Shown one piece after another: positions 47,234 to 60,400 of a stretch of 64,000 bases of DNA. The position numbers were made by a program, and so were the translations under genes. The stretch spans positions 15,193,985 to 15,257,984 of the forward strand of contig CM026433.1 of assembly GCA_014871385.1 (NCBI GenBank), given 5' to 3'. This DNA comes from Ceratodon purpureus (taxonomy: Eukaryota; Streptophyta; Bryopsida; Pseudoditrichales; Ditrichaceae). The notes beneath the pieces are model-generated. The model was not told the DNA's origin, did not search any database, and saw nothing but the letters and a program-made list of their open reading frames with translations. Position 1 is the first letter of the stretch. The number at the start of each line of letters is the position of its first letter.

Positions 47234-48960
47234 GCTTCCCCCCTTTCGCCCCCGCCCTTGTCTCTAGCCCCGCTCGAGATCACGCCCGCGATGCCCCTGC
47301 CCCGCCCTCTCAACTCCAGACGAACTGCAGCAAAATTGTAATGCGCGTGGGGCGGATCCGCCATCAGGTGTCCCCTACGCGCGCCAGCGTTTCCTTCTCT
47401 TCCTCCCCTCCTTTCACTCTTTCAGAAATTCACTACCAGAAGCCACTATTCACCCCCAAATCATCACCCGTCCAAAAAAACCTAACACCTCCTTCTCCTC
47501 AATGCCATTTCATTCCCTCAATCCAACTTCCAACAGCAAAACGCTTACAGAACGACGCTACCGAGCCCGAAAACACGACCAAAACGCCTCTTGTATTCTC
47601 GACCAAACCGTCCCATTCGAGACGAAAAGAGCACAATGCGAGCTGCTTCCCAGAAACGCCGCCACCCGCACACACTTCCGTCACATACACAACCAACACT
47701 CCACCAACAATAACCCAACGACCGAGTCCTCCCTCCTTTCCCTCGCTCCTCACCTGCATGCAAAACCCTAATATCGTCAGAGCACGTCCAACACTTTGTG
47801 CCAAAACTCCGACCCTCACCCACACTACCTTTCCATATGAGAATCACAGCTGCAGTACTCACAGCAAAAGAGACATCCCATCCGCGAGAGATACAAAACA
47901 GCTCAAACCAACCATAGCACCACTTCAACTCCTCCCCACACCCTTCCCCTTCTGGAGAAAATAAAAAAGAAACTAAGTATTCCAGGAGAAAGTATCCTAA
48001 GACCTCAACTTCTGCACCTCCACTCTCCACACATAAGCCGCAACAAAAGCTCACAACTCAGCTTCAAACACAACCAAAACAGCCAAAAAAAAGTCGCACT
48101 ACTACATCACTGTAAAAACTGGGGAAAAAACAGAGTATTCAGCTCTTTCACTCTCTCAACTCTCCGACCCGTCTACGCTCAGCTTCAACAAAAGAGCAGC
48201 TCCAGGATTGCCGAAACCCTATCGATTGGGATTCAATCATCCTACATTCTCAACTCATGCATCTTCTCCTACCAGTATGCTTCAAGCACCTATCCAACTA
48301 CAAAAAAACGAGAAACCCTAGTGAAACCATGAGAGGAAGAGCGAAACCCTATCCAGCAGCATTCACTCCACAAGCAAAACCAAAACCGAAAACCAGAAGT
48401 AGAAAGACTCCAACTCCACTAATAAAACTCCGCGCGAATCCAGAGCTTCTTCGTCCTAAGCTGAACCACCAGGAACCAAGGCTGAAACACTATATCCCCC
48501 TCCTGAAGCTAAAAAGCAGAGAAACAAATTGCGAAACAAAAGAGGTCAAGTCCATTCACTCCACCTCCTCACAGGAGAGCTGTACCCTGCCCAGGCCCCT
48601 GCCCTGCTCGAGTAGAGAAGAAATTCATGGAGACAGGGGAAGAGAGGGAGGACAAGTTATTAAGTCCCATCCCTCTCTCTCTGAACCCTACCTACCTACC
48701 TACCTGTCTGCCTGGGTTCATCCTCCGCCTCCGAGCTGGGAACGAACCAAGTTTGAGCCCAGGCGAGGAAATTGAAGGAGGGAGAGAGGGGCGGGGTGTG
48801 GTACCTGAGTGGGGATGGCGGCGATGGCGGAGGAGGGGCAGCAGCGATGGCGATGAAGGTGAAGGCGAGAGAGAGTGATGGCTCCTTTCCAGGGCTTGTA
48901 AACTTAGTACACACACTCTACTCTACTCTCTCTGGAGATGGCCGCTCTGCACTCCACTCC
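47234..48960 (-). promoter_or_regulatory. Promoter and 5' leader of CCR4 copy 2
   Basis: The first 160 bp upstream of the ATG are about 97 percent identical to copy 1. Further upstream similarity is patchy. The region is C-rich on the plus strand, holds long frames with no family resemblance, a CTAC microsatellite at about 48,690, and a CCATCG-rich block near 48,800-48,860 like that upstream of copy 1. Confidence 0.45.
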
Positions 48961-51900
48961 GCCTTACTGTGCAGGCCACTGCAACTGCAGGCGATTCCTG
49001 GCTGGCCCGGTGTGCCGGTTGCGCCGGTCACTCTCGTTGCGTCTGGTGTCTGGTCGTCTGGGGTGGTGGGGGCCAGTCGGGGAGCGCCAAGTGGCGTGGG
49101 CAATCTGAGTCGGGGTCGTCCTCATTGGCTTCGGGCTGACCTGCTGAGAAAAATCTCTCTGTTTTGGGTGTACTCGAGGTTCAATATAATGGGAATATAA
49201 TTAAAAATTAAGATATACATAGTCAAAAGCAAATATATAAATTCAATATAATAAAAAATAATTATATATATATATATAATTATATATTTAGGTTTGACTC
49301 CTGGACAGATTTCAACACATAACGGTTGTGTGAAACAAACCAAGTTGTATTATAATATAGACTTGTAGAACTTTCTATGTTTAAGGAAAGGGCAATTTTT
49401 TTCTATATTTTTTTTATTATGGCAAGATGTTCAAAACTATAAATGAATTTTAGGGGTCTTAATTTTGTTTTCAAATGAAGGGAATATATTATTGCAATTT
49501 TGTGATGGAAGATTTAGCCATTACGTTGATGCTTAAAATGAATAAGTAGTATTATTTTTGAGGTTTAATATGATTAAGGATGTTAAACTGAATTATTTTT
49601 GTATCTATAATGTATATAATTTTATTTTATTTTAAGTTTAAAGTTACAAATAAATAGGAGAATATATAATGGACATGTTAGTTTTTTTGTTTAAATAATT
49701 TTTGTTCAATGTTCATATACTTGAATCGCAAGCCTACAATAACCATGATTTCTACACACTGTTATTCAAGATCCACGAGGATTTCCGCCTTATGTACATT
49801 GTTCAAATGGTGGCAGCAGGTACGAGATGTATAGGAAATCCTAGGAGGATGATGCTTCAGGTTGTCGAATTCATTATTAATACATTGTTCCAATTAAATC
49901 ATGTACTAATGGATTGTGTGTCCTTAAGCAGGTTGACATGATGGGCATGGTGAGGCTTTGATGGGCAAGGTGTTCCTTCTGCTACACCACTACATCATCA
50001 ATTGCCTTCCTTGTCATAAATATTTATTATTTATTTTTATTTTAAACAAATAAAGGGTTCACTGAAAAGTATGTTGAGTTTGGTTTTAGTTGACCTCACC
50101 TAAGTTTATTTGGGCAATTAGTGATTGTAATCTTATCTAATGTGCCAAATTCCATTTACGACTATAAAGGGTTGCATGATTATAATTAAGTTGTGAGGCA
50201 ATCAAAAAGTCTTGTCAGCTTTAAAATTTAGGTTTAAGGTTCTACCTCAGCATCTCCGGTAAACATCATATGAGGTTCTGCGAGGATTTGGCGACTTAAG
50301 AAGGTCCACATCTGAAATTCAGATATCGTTTGTTTATCATCTTGTATACAATTTTCCATCCACTATTTGACACCTTTAATTGAAAAGGAAAATCCCAACC
50401 ATTCCATTACCCCATAAAAGGAGTCATAAAAACTGTAATTATCTATTTGTAATTTATAATCTCCAACGAACAAGAGTGGTTACATATTGTCAATTTCTTT
50501 GCTTGGAAGCCTTTTCTCTCTAAGGCTGTCAGTAATCCACTCTTTGCTTTACCTTTAATCCATAAACCTCCATGTAATTGCTTCTGTCTAGAAACATCAT
50601 TGCAAAACATGTTGCCAAACTTATTCCAATAAAAAACTTCCAACTAGAAAGTTGTTTTACTTCATCTAAAAAGGACATCAGAGGAAAAAATAAAAAATAA
50701 GATGAAAAAAATTCAATGCATTTAAATTATGAAGTTGTTTATTTCATCTTAAAAACAAAGCAGGGTAGAAAAACATCAAGAAAACATTTCATGTTTCAAA
50801 AAATTGCCCTACCAAAAAGGCCTTCCCCATATTTTAGAAAGCAAAAAACCAAACCTTCTTGATACAAAATTGTATGCCATATCTTCATAACATCTTTGAT
50901 AGAGTTGTAATTTTTACTTCAAAATTAGATTCCATACGGAATCCAAAACAACTAATTTTGTCAAAAACAAATGTTAATTAAAAAAGATATGGCTAATCAA
51001 ATTTTTAGTTATTTATGTAGGACTAAATGTCGGGGTCGACATCTTATTTTTGTTTAAATTATTTACTTGTAGAATGGAAAGTAGTCTTCAAATATTTATC
51101 AACAATGTCTTCAAAATGAAGACAATTGATTTAAACAAAACCGTCTGTTATTCTGCTAAATAAATTTTCTTAAAGTAATTTTTTATTTATTTTTTATTAG
51201 AGACTAGTATTTTAAATAAATCTTATTAAAGAGCTAGGAAATATTTTAACTTTTTAAATGTGCGTAACTTTTAGTACTTATATGATATTAAAACAACAAA
51301 TAATGTTACATTTTGTGGATTGGACATGATGATAATATTATCTTTAAATTTGGATTTTGCAAACAATTGCAAGTCAATAGTTGTCATCAATATGACAAGA
51401 CCAAGTTGATAGAGTAAAGGCTTCAGTCACACATCATTGGTTCTTTTGTCTCTTGCATAAACTGTCAACAACCTACTATTTTTTCCATATTGTCATTCTT
51501 GAGAAAAGACGATTCTTTTGTGGATTTTAATATATACTTATCTAAAATTCACTTGATTTAGAAAAACAAGTTTAAATCCTTCTTTACTACTAAAATGAAC
51601 GATCATATCCAAGTATTAATACAACATTTTATTCTAACAAGACTTTTAAACTATTTCATTTTTGTTGCAATACAACAAAATCAACAAAAATATTCTTCAA
51701 TGGTTCAATTAATCTAAAACAAACAACATTATACGCTCAACATTCTTTTTTTCTAATTGAAACAAATGAAAATCATTGGATTTACTCATAAAAAATTCAA
51801 TTGATTTTGAAAGATAGTCTTGTGTTTTCAAAAAAAAAATTAAATAGATTTATCCTTTAATTACAATAAATCAAAATCAATAAACATATACTTTTGCGTC

Positions 51901-52377
51901 TATAAGATGAATCTAAATTTTCTTTAATAATAGTTAAAAAAAAATAATGCAAGTATTGATATTGAACATTATTTAGTTGATTTGAAAAAGTAATATCATA
52001 TTCTCATAAGATTTTTAGTTCATTTGCTCTTTCATTACACTAAAGAAAATCAAAGAAAACATTCATCCAAATTTTATTTGATTAAAAAACCACAATGTTT
52101 TATAATAAAGCTATTTTATTTATGATTACATTATTTTAAGACAATATTTTATTTGGATATGATTGTTCATTTTAGCATTCTATACTGCAATTGGGGAAAA
52201 TTGATGAAACATATATTTATTTTGAGAATATATTTAGTTCATTTGAAAGGAAATATTGTATTTTTGTGAAATTTATATAGATTTGTTTTTTCATTTTGAT
52301 AAAATGATTCAATGAATAAAATCCAATGAATGTACTCACATAAGATCATATCTAACATTCCTTTTGCAAATGCACTT
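48961..52377. other. AT-rich transposon-derived desert
   Basis: A GC-rich shoulder ends at about 49,180; after that the sequence is extremely AT-rich. No gene is supported. Short TA runs occur near 49,262-49,290. Confidence 0.45.
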
Positions 52378-53303
52378 GACCTTAAAGTTCCTTGAGTATG
52401 TTTCACCAAAAAATGCTTTAAAACTGCCATTTCCAATGTAAAAAGCATGAATGACTAAAAAAACATTATTTTCTAATTCTAACCATAAGATCTTCAATAA
52501 GATTATTGTAGTAAATAACTCAATTACTTTCATCATAGTCGACCGTAGAGATTAGAAGACTATAGCAATTAAGATTTGAAAACAAACTTTTTAGACACGA
52601 TTTTTGACTAGGTGGACACACTCTAACTTGTTTTTTCCTTAGGTTTTTGCATTATGGATTTGAAGGATTTCGTGCATGACAAAGACGACTAAGTTAGCTA
52701 TTTTTATTAAAAATATTACAGACAAAAGACAATTGTAGCATGTTGAAAACAATATTTTTATTAAGTTGAATACAAAAAAATACTAATTCATATTTCTTTC
52801 CTAGAAATTTCATTATGTTATAAAATCCTAATCCAAACGGTCAAATCAAAGATTGATGTCCATCCTTTAAGAGGAAAAGAGAAAAAACCTAAAATAACAA
52901 ATTTTCTAGCTTTTGTGAAGGAAAAAAGAGTTATTTTAGTACTCTACCCAAAACATTGATAAAACTTTTATATTTTGTAGAATGAACACTGTACACTAAA
53001 AGATTTTTTTTGGGAAATCTTATAGATGAAGACATTAAGTATTTATAGAAATAATTTTAGAGGTAACATATGTATTTAGCATGGCTGTCCAAATTGCCTA
53101 CCAAACACAAAATTTCACTTTGGATACCATAATTGTTATGTGAAATGTCTAACTAAAAAAAAATTAGATTCCTCTAAAGTCCTTGTCCTTGTTACAGCAA
53201 ACATTCACAAAAAGTTTCAAAAACTCAATTTAAATTGATGTCACAAACACATGCCCAAATTCTAAAAAAACGTGATTGGAGCGAATTGTCCTTTAGAGGT
53301 TAA
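52378..53303. mobile_element. TTAA-type element, inverted relative of the 32.7-kb copy
   Basis: Reverse complement of 32,679-33,596 at roughly 80 percent identity over the whole length. The right end GTCCTTTAGAGG is followed by TTAA (53300-53303). The left end is eroded (CTTAAAGTTCCTTG). No coding capacity. Confidence 0.65.
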
Positions 53304-53580
53304 CAAATTGTTTGGTACATTTTGTACCATTGTACATGAAGTTTTTAAGAGAGATGATTTAAGCTTAAGGCTTATATGAATATATACAAATATATGTTGC
53401 CATAAGCATAAATAAAAAGAAGAGTATATAAGGGACGATTAAACTTGGAGGTTTGATTGAGGTCTGAGCCCAAACCTTTCAAATTTCAACCAATAGGATC
53501 GCCTAATTTTTTCAAATCAGGCCCAAGGATTTTATACTAGGGCCGGACCAAAACTTAGATTTATCTTGTGTGGCATACTA

Positions 53581-53820
53581 GAGTTATTTGTAAAGTCCCT
53601 CAAAACCTGAGTTTTTGACCTGTAATTTGGAAAGGACTGGATCGGCATGATCTCACTGTAGACCCACAATAGAATACTAGATAGATTGAAATTTTTATTC
53701 ATAAAAATTTGGAGGGAGGGAGAAGAATTGGGGTGGGATTGTAAAGAGGAGGAGGAATGGTACTAGCTGTGGTCCATGAAAAAAGGAGGACTAAAGACTC
53801 GATGCCTTTACAAATAACTC
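53581..53820. mobile_element. MITE with 15-bp terminal inverted repeats, copy 2
   Basis: Begins GAGTTATTTGTAAAG and ends CTTTACAAATAACTC, the same ends as the 35,982-36,227 element and about 90 percent identical to it. Confidence 0.8.
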
Positions 53821-55661
53821 AACTATGAGGCAATGTTTTGGAGCCTAAATGTTTGGGTTGGTTTGATGCAATGGGGACAATGTTTCCCTTGGCCCAAATT
53901 TTCAACTTAAGGCCACATTGGAGGCTAAAAAAATATTCAATCTTCACTCTAGACCACCTTCCGGCCAACCCCGAGCTGTGTATAAACTGGGCCTAAGCCA
54001 ATGTTGTTCCATCCTTTGGCTACATGGTTTTTCAAGTATGAAATTGATATTATTTTATTTGTGTTTTTTTTACTACATGTCATACTTGAATGCAGCTTTG
54101 AATGTATTCCTTGGAATAGATATAAAAGATCCATTGTGTTTTTGAATGTATTGTCGGATAGACATGAGCGGATATACTACCGTATACTCTTGTTTCAAAT
54201 AGCTTCAATCCTTGTTTCCTGTAAACTCTATTTGAAAAGGAAACCTCTTATTATAATTTGCTATAATTCCCTTCTGGACGTAGCCAGAGTGCTGAGGTGA
54301 TGAATGATGTGGCCTGATGAATGGTGGTCATGTCGTTTAGTGATGCACAAGAAAGTTGAAATAACTTATTCCATTAGTAGACCTTGAACATGATATCAAC
54401 ATATCAAGGACAAGAATAACTTAAGTTAGTGCAGTCTGCAAAAACCCAGCAACATAAGACATACAGAAGAAGAAGCCAGCGCATGGAGTCATCAACTTCA
54501 TCAACAACTCAATGTGTGTAAATTATTGTTCAAATAATCATACAAAGGTTGAAGAGCAAGGAGCAATGTCATGATCTCTAATACCTGCAGCTCATTATTG
54601 ATCCTCCTATCTGCAACTAATACACGAAGAGCCCAGTGCTAGCCTTCTGCAAACTTAAAACCCCACTAGAACTGTGGCTCATGTGATGGGCAGGGGCAGC
54701 TTCCTTTACGGAACTTCGTTGTGACCAGATAATAGCTGCTGACCTCTTTAATGACCGGCTTGAGTTTGTAAATCACGTCACTCCCTGCTCCTTAACACGA
54801 TATGCACTTGTCCTTCCGAAGTGAGCAAATCACTTCCCCGACTTCTCTCATTCATGACCTCTAATGGGTCCGGCAATCAAGGACCAGTATAGAAATTTAC
54901 ACAGACCAGCCCGAGTGTCCTCCCAGGCTTCAGAATCCCAACACCTGCAGCTAATAACTGCTTTGAATGGTACTAGTCGCTTCCACTTAGCAAGAGCTGC
55001 TATCTGTCATTTTACAGCCTTGGCCATCCAAAAGTACCTCCAGCTTGAAACTGGATTCAGAGCTGCGAGCTTTGCAGGCCAGAGTTTAAGCTCGTCAACC
55101 GGATCAAAAGAAGGTTCAAACTCTTCCAAATTGCTGCACATTTTGGAATACAGGAATCACGAGTGAGGTTTAAACAGAGAGAGAATTCAACATGCATTAT
55201 GTAGCCAAATCCTCGACAACCTCACATACATTGTGAATGCACCAACAAGGAAGCAAGGGGGGTTTTCAAGCGCCAAACACCTTGTCAACAAAAATATGCA
55301 CTGTCGGAATAGCGTGAAACAAATAAATCACGATTTCAGGAACTAGTGACCGTGAACTTGGAAAACCTCCATCACACTAGCACAAATACAAGTACAAACG
55401 AAAACTGATTTTAAAAAAAAGATGTAAATACATGTAACTCCAAAACCCTAAAACTTGCACTCATTTTCCAGACTGCTCTTCGATTAGCCATCGACCATCT
55501 GGGAGAGTAGAGACACATATAAAGTCGTTCAGCACAGAACGTGCCAACAGAAATCGAACCACCATAATACCGCAGAGATTAATTTCCGAAAGTCAGGAAA
55601 CCAAAAAGACGAAACTCACATTAGGGTTTCGGCACCAACACAGGAAGCCCAAACGCTTGGC
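53821..55661. other. Intergenic plus 3' region of the lysine-rich protein gene
   Basis: AT-rich to about 54,400, then more balanced. Plus-strand open frames of about 100 codons have no family resemblance. The part after about 55,200 is probably the 3' untranslated region of the minus-strand gene. Confidence 0.4.
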
Positions 55662-56054
55662 CTACTTGCAATACCGGTCCGCTTTCTTCTTCACGCGCTC
55701 ATCCAAAGCAGCCTCCCGCGACTTGGCCTGGGGAATCACGTACCCGAACCGCTTTGTCTCCACGGGGAAAAGCTCCTCGTACTTTTTGCTCTTCTTCCCG
55801 TCGGGCGCGTGCCCCGTCCCAGTATCGATGGCGTCGCGCGCCTTCGCATCCTTGTCGTCCTCACCCCCCTTCTCCTTCTCCTTCTCCTTCTCCCCAGTCG
55901 CATCCACAGCAACCTCCTCGCCCTCACCCTCCGGCACGGGGTCCTTCTTGAGCTTCTTCTTCTTGTGCTTCTTCTTGTCCAGCGTCTTCTCGGGGCCCAG
56001 GCCGCCCTTGAAGCTCAGCTTTCCGCCCCGCACCTTCTCGTAGGACGACGACAT
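55662..56054 (-). CDS. Small lysine-rich conserved protein (FAM32A-like), probably nuclear
   Basis: Single exon, 130 residues. The N-terminus MSSSYEKVRGGKLSFKGG is followed by a lysine tract (KKKHKKKKLKKD, 27-38), an acidic/basic low-complexity stretch (GEKEKEKEKGGEDDKDAK) and a conserved C-terminus with YEELFPVETKRFGY and ALDERVKKKADRYCK. The pattern matches a small plant-conserved family that databases often label FAM32A-like; the assignment is from memory. The lysine tract is a plausible nuclear localisation signal. No enzymatic motif. The repeated CTTCTC on the plus strand that encodes the KEKEK stretch is a codon-level microsatellite. Confidence 0.75.
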   Translation of the reverse strand: MSSSYEKVRGGKLSFKGGLGPEKTLDKKKHKKKKLKKDPVPEGEGEEVAVDATGEKEKEKEKGGEDDKDAKARDAIDTGTGHAPDGKKSKKYEELFPVETKRFGYVIPQAKSREAALDERVKKKADRYCK

Positions 56055-57479
56055 CGCTGCAAACTCTCCCGAACAACAAGCACGCTGTGATTTTCCAGTG
56101 CTTTGTATGTAAATGAAGAGAGTCCCTGCACTGGAGGCACAATAACTTGTCTATGGTTTGTGTAGATTTAAGAGGGCTGAGTGTACGTGACGGGGAGATG
56201 ATGCCGGATTTGGGATGCAGTGACGGTTTTGGGTGTGCTTCACTTGCTTGAGGGCCAAGTGTGTGCAGGCTTCCATTGAGTTTTGTCAATGTGTAGAGGT
56301 AATCACAACTTCAACCCCTTTTCTTTTTCATCTTTTGACATACAAGAAAGGTGTTTTAATTCTAAAATTCAACCCTAATAAGTTACTAGGATTCCATTAT
56401 TCAATATTTTATTTTCAATTTGAGTGGAGGATACATTCAAATGCAAAAATCTTGATTCAGTCACCTGTTTTGGAATTATTTATAGTAAGCTTTGAATCAG
56501 TTTATACATATTATGGTCTTGTCTTTTTTTGCCATTAGTTCTGTTTTATTACTGGAAAAGCTGGATTAGATATAGTAGTCACATGGATACATAATTTTAG
56601 ACTCTAACATAAGGGTAGAGATCCAATATAGAGGAACTTGATTGTGCTTTGATTTTCCTTGAAAACTAAAGATTAATTAGACTGTGATATCATCGTAGCA
56701 TCACTGTGATAAGACATGATACTCGATGAAATGAAATGCTAATGTCCACTTAGAGGGCCCTGGCACAAAGGACTAGCAGGAGCGAGAGCGAGCACCCTCA
56801 GAACAAAACTGCGTGTATTTTGAGTAGTTGCTCAATTTAGATATTATGAAGTAACAGAAGTAGTCAGAATATTTTCTTGAAATAAAATCAAGGTTCATAT
56901 CAATGTGTAAGAACATTTGATTGATTGAATTTAATACAGTAAGATGAGCTCCAAGTAAGGGAAGCTTACTAACATTTTAATGACCCTAATCAAATAACGA
57001 CAACGAACACCTGACGACACATCAGAACAACGAGACCATGATATCCATCTTCCAATTTAAGAGCAATTCAACATGGCAGACAGCACTTCCAGAAACACAA
57101 AACAAGGATGACATGAATTCCCAAGCACAACTGCACCTGGGTAAAGAACCGCCTTTCTTAATCACCATATTTTACATCATTACTGCCCTGGATGGCCAAT
57201 GTGTGGCCAAGCAGTGAAGGGAGCATGCATCCCATGGCCCTAGCTTTCGCTTCTTTCTCATGCGGCAAGGCAAAAGAAGCACAGCCACCTGGCTGTCCAG
57301 ACACTTTCCAAATTCTCTATATGAGTCACTCTGCACAAGGAGCTCCAATAGCCGGGTTCTCATCTTGGACAAACTTGCACCGTCGTCCGAGTTTGGGAGC
57401 TCTCTCCTACTAAGGGAGTCAACCGGCCCCGGGGGCCAATGTCCATTTTCCACCAATCGGGCAATAATAAATATCACTC
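56055..57479. other. Promoter of the lysine-rich gene and 3' flank of the QWRF gene
   Basis: No further gene supported. The first 240 bp next to 56,055 should include the 5' leader and promoter of the minus-strand gene; the distal part holds the 3' untranslated region of the QWRF gene. Confidence 0.4.
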
Positions 57480-60400
57480 TTATGGGGTCGATAGGTATGC
57501 TGCCGAGGCAGGCGTGTTCAGAACACCATTCACGCGTTCGGCTTTAAACAGCCTCTGCCTTTCGCTCTCCAGCTGGATCAGATGTGTGCGCAGACTCCGT
57601 TCCTCAACCTGCTCAACCATCAACCCGCCACAACAACAAATAAATGCTGAGGTCCAGGCAAAGAAACTAGATAAAGTGATGACTGGAAACAGCCTCCGCT
57701 TCCATGCTTATTACCAAACACCCACCACATGAAATTTACACAATCGCTACGTGTGGTGGACGGTCAATATGAACAGGGAGAAATCTAATCAATTGGAAAT
57801 ATTCCGTGTCGATGTCTACCTCTAAAGAAGCGGCTACGGACAAAAGGTCCCCACACTCCTCCAGCAACGCTCTCTCCTGAGCTGCCGTCTCTGCCAACTG
57901 TGATAGTAGCGCTTCCATACTCTGTGTCTGCACATCCGTCACCACTATTATGTCAGAGCACGCTTTCGCCTATAATCCACTCCTAATGAGAAGGCACTGT
58001 CTCGGATATGCAAACAAGTACAAGCTGCAATATTTTACCTCACACTGGCACACGAAACATACATATATCAGTCACCAATCCATCTCGACACTAGAAAGGG
58101 CTGTTCAGAATCTCTCCACACTCAAGCAAACCATGCGTTAGGATCTCGGCAAGAAGATCTCACCTTGGGTAGAAGGAACTGTACAGATCCCTCGACAGCA
58201 TTCAGTACATCAACTGCTGAGTTAAGAGCTTCCTTTACAGCTTGCACGTCGGCCTGTCCATTCACAACGAGGACGGCGTGAGTACCACGGACATTCAATA
58301 AGAATCGAATATAACCATGGCTTACTACTGTGAGGAACTTTTCAACCGAAAAAGCAGCAAACCTGTCTCGCCCAAACAGAGCATGCAGGGGACAACCGTT
58401 TACAAAACTTCACAACACTCGATGCTTCTGGTGCCCGGAATAGAAACACAAGAAAGAATCCTCACCCGAGCACCTCCTGTTACTGGGACCCTCAGAATTG
58501 CAGATTCCAGAGCTTCCATGCATCCTGTCAAAGCATTTGAGTGCTCCTCCTCCAGAGTTTCCCAGTTCTCCAAATGAATTGCCTGCACAAAAACGTATGC
58601 CTCATCACAACCACGACGGATATGCAACCTGCCACTAAGTTACTAAAAAAGTCATATAATGCTCGCCAAAACTTCCCTGCAACCTCAGTTCCAGTATGCT
58701 GATTAAACCCTGGCTGATTCGAGAAATTTTACAAACATATCTCAGAAATATTCTGACTTTATCCACAAACATCAGTAATGCTTACGTGGGTAGACAGTAT
58801 GGACCGAAGCTTGTGAGCCTGCCGTGCTTGTTGGAGTTTAATCCGCTGCATTGCTACCGATGTGCGCAACTCAGACGTTTTCATCCAGACATTGTACAAC
58901 TGCTTCTGCAATATTGAAAACAGATATCCACAATCAAACATAAGTTCCAGCCATGCAAACGTTCGGTCAACATATGGTCGCGGCCAACAACTGCATAAGT
59001 TGAAAAGTATTCATTCAACCCCCACAATTCAAAAAATAAGTTATATCCAACCAATCCGATCCCATACAAGGGAATAACAGCTGATCGATTCCTAATATCT
59101 TCCACTAAGGCAGATATAGCGATATCAAACTCACTGCTAATGCCAATTCAACCAACAGAGCTCAGCCACAACTGCGGTTCAACCTTAACAAAAGCAACAG
59201 ATAGCATCCGACGTAAACCTACCAGCACAAATCAAAAAAATGATCGAAAGCCATGACCATCCCTTAGGAGCAATGCAAAGGAACATCAGAAGCCAGGTGC
59301 ATACCTCTGCGGCTGCTCTCTGTGCACTCATCACTGCTTCCGCACGTGCATTCACGAAACGCCATTGCAACCATCGGTTGTGCAGGATCCGCAGCAGCTG
59401 CGCTTCTTCCTGCTGTGTCAGCGCCCTCTTCCCTCTGCTCCGACCATCGATCCCGAAGCTCAGTGTCGTGCTTCCGATACTACGCGCCGTCCCTGCCAGT
59501 GCTATCGCTGACCCGTGCACCGGCCGTGACCTCTGCGGACTCGGCAGCCCCCGCAGTGGCGACGTTCCCTTCGAATGTGACGGTGACGATGGCGGATGAG
59601 GGGTCGACGGAGCCGAATTGCCCGACGCCCGCCCCGGCGACATCGCCCACGACGTTGTCGAGCTCCCGTTCATGCTCTGATTCATGCTCTGGTTCATCAG
59701 CAGACTCGCCGCCGACTGGTGGGGGACCGCTTTCGCGCGTCTCACCGTCTTCACCGGCGCGATCGCCACTGCTGGCAGCTCCGATGCGTCCGACGTCCTG
59801 TTCCGATCCCCTTCCGAAAACCGCCGCAGCCTGTTGTTCATGTCCTGCCATACACGCGCCGGTACCGTCGTTCCCCGCACCGCGCGACCCCCGGCTCCCG
59901 ACCCCGCCGAAGACACGCTCTCCGTGTCTGACATCGGCTCCACGCCGGTGCCCAGCGAGTCCACCGTTGCAACCGAGTCCTGCGACAGCCGTCGGGCATG
60001 ACCTGCATTGTCCCCTGCACCTGTTGCATTGCCCCGCACACGGGCCCCCTCACTGCTCTCATTGCCGTTCCCATTCCTACTGCCTACCGCATCCCTGCCT
60101 GCACTCTCCGCTCTGCCCCGGGTCGGAGTCGGATTGCGCCTCACGGCTGCCTGCGCCGATTGTGACACCGACGCGTCGTTGTTCCCAGACCGGCTCAGAG
60201 TCCGCGATATCGTCGGCTTCGCTCCCCGGGACGAAGGCGTCCCGGGTCGCCCCTGCACTGTCATTGTCGACGATCGTGCCATCTGAGGCCGCTCCTTGTC
60301 CACGCCCAGATCCACGCTCCTGCTCATCGCCCCACTGAACACCTTCCCCGTGCTCATCCCGGGCCACCTCTGCTGCTCCGGCTTCGCGTGAGAATTCTCC

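Noticed and set aside
47059-47964. 301-codon plus-strand frame upstream of CCR4 copy 2
   Set aside because: It overlaps exon 1 and the leader of CCR4 on the opposite strand and is low-complexity Thr/Pro sequence.
54864-55166. 100-codon plus-strand frame
   Set aside because: No family resemblance and no coding-like composition; it lies downstream of the minus-strand lysine-rich protein gene.
59322-60338. Long plus-strand open frames opposite the QWRF gene (up to 338 codons)
   Set aside because: They are Ser/Pro-rich shadows of a GC-rich coding exon on the other strand; the minus strand has the family motifs and matching splice sites.
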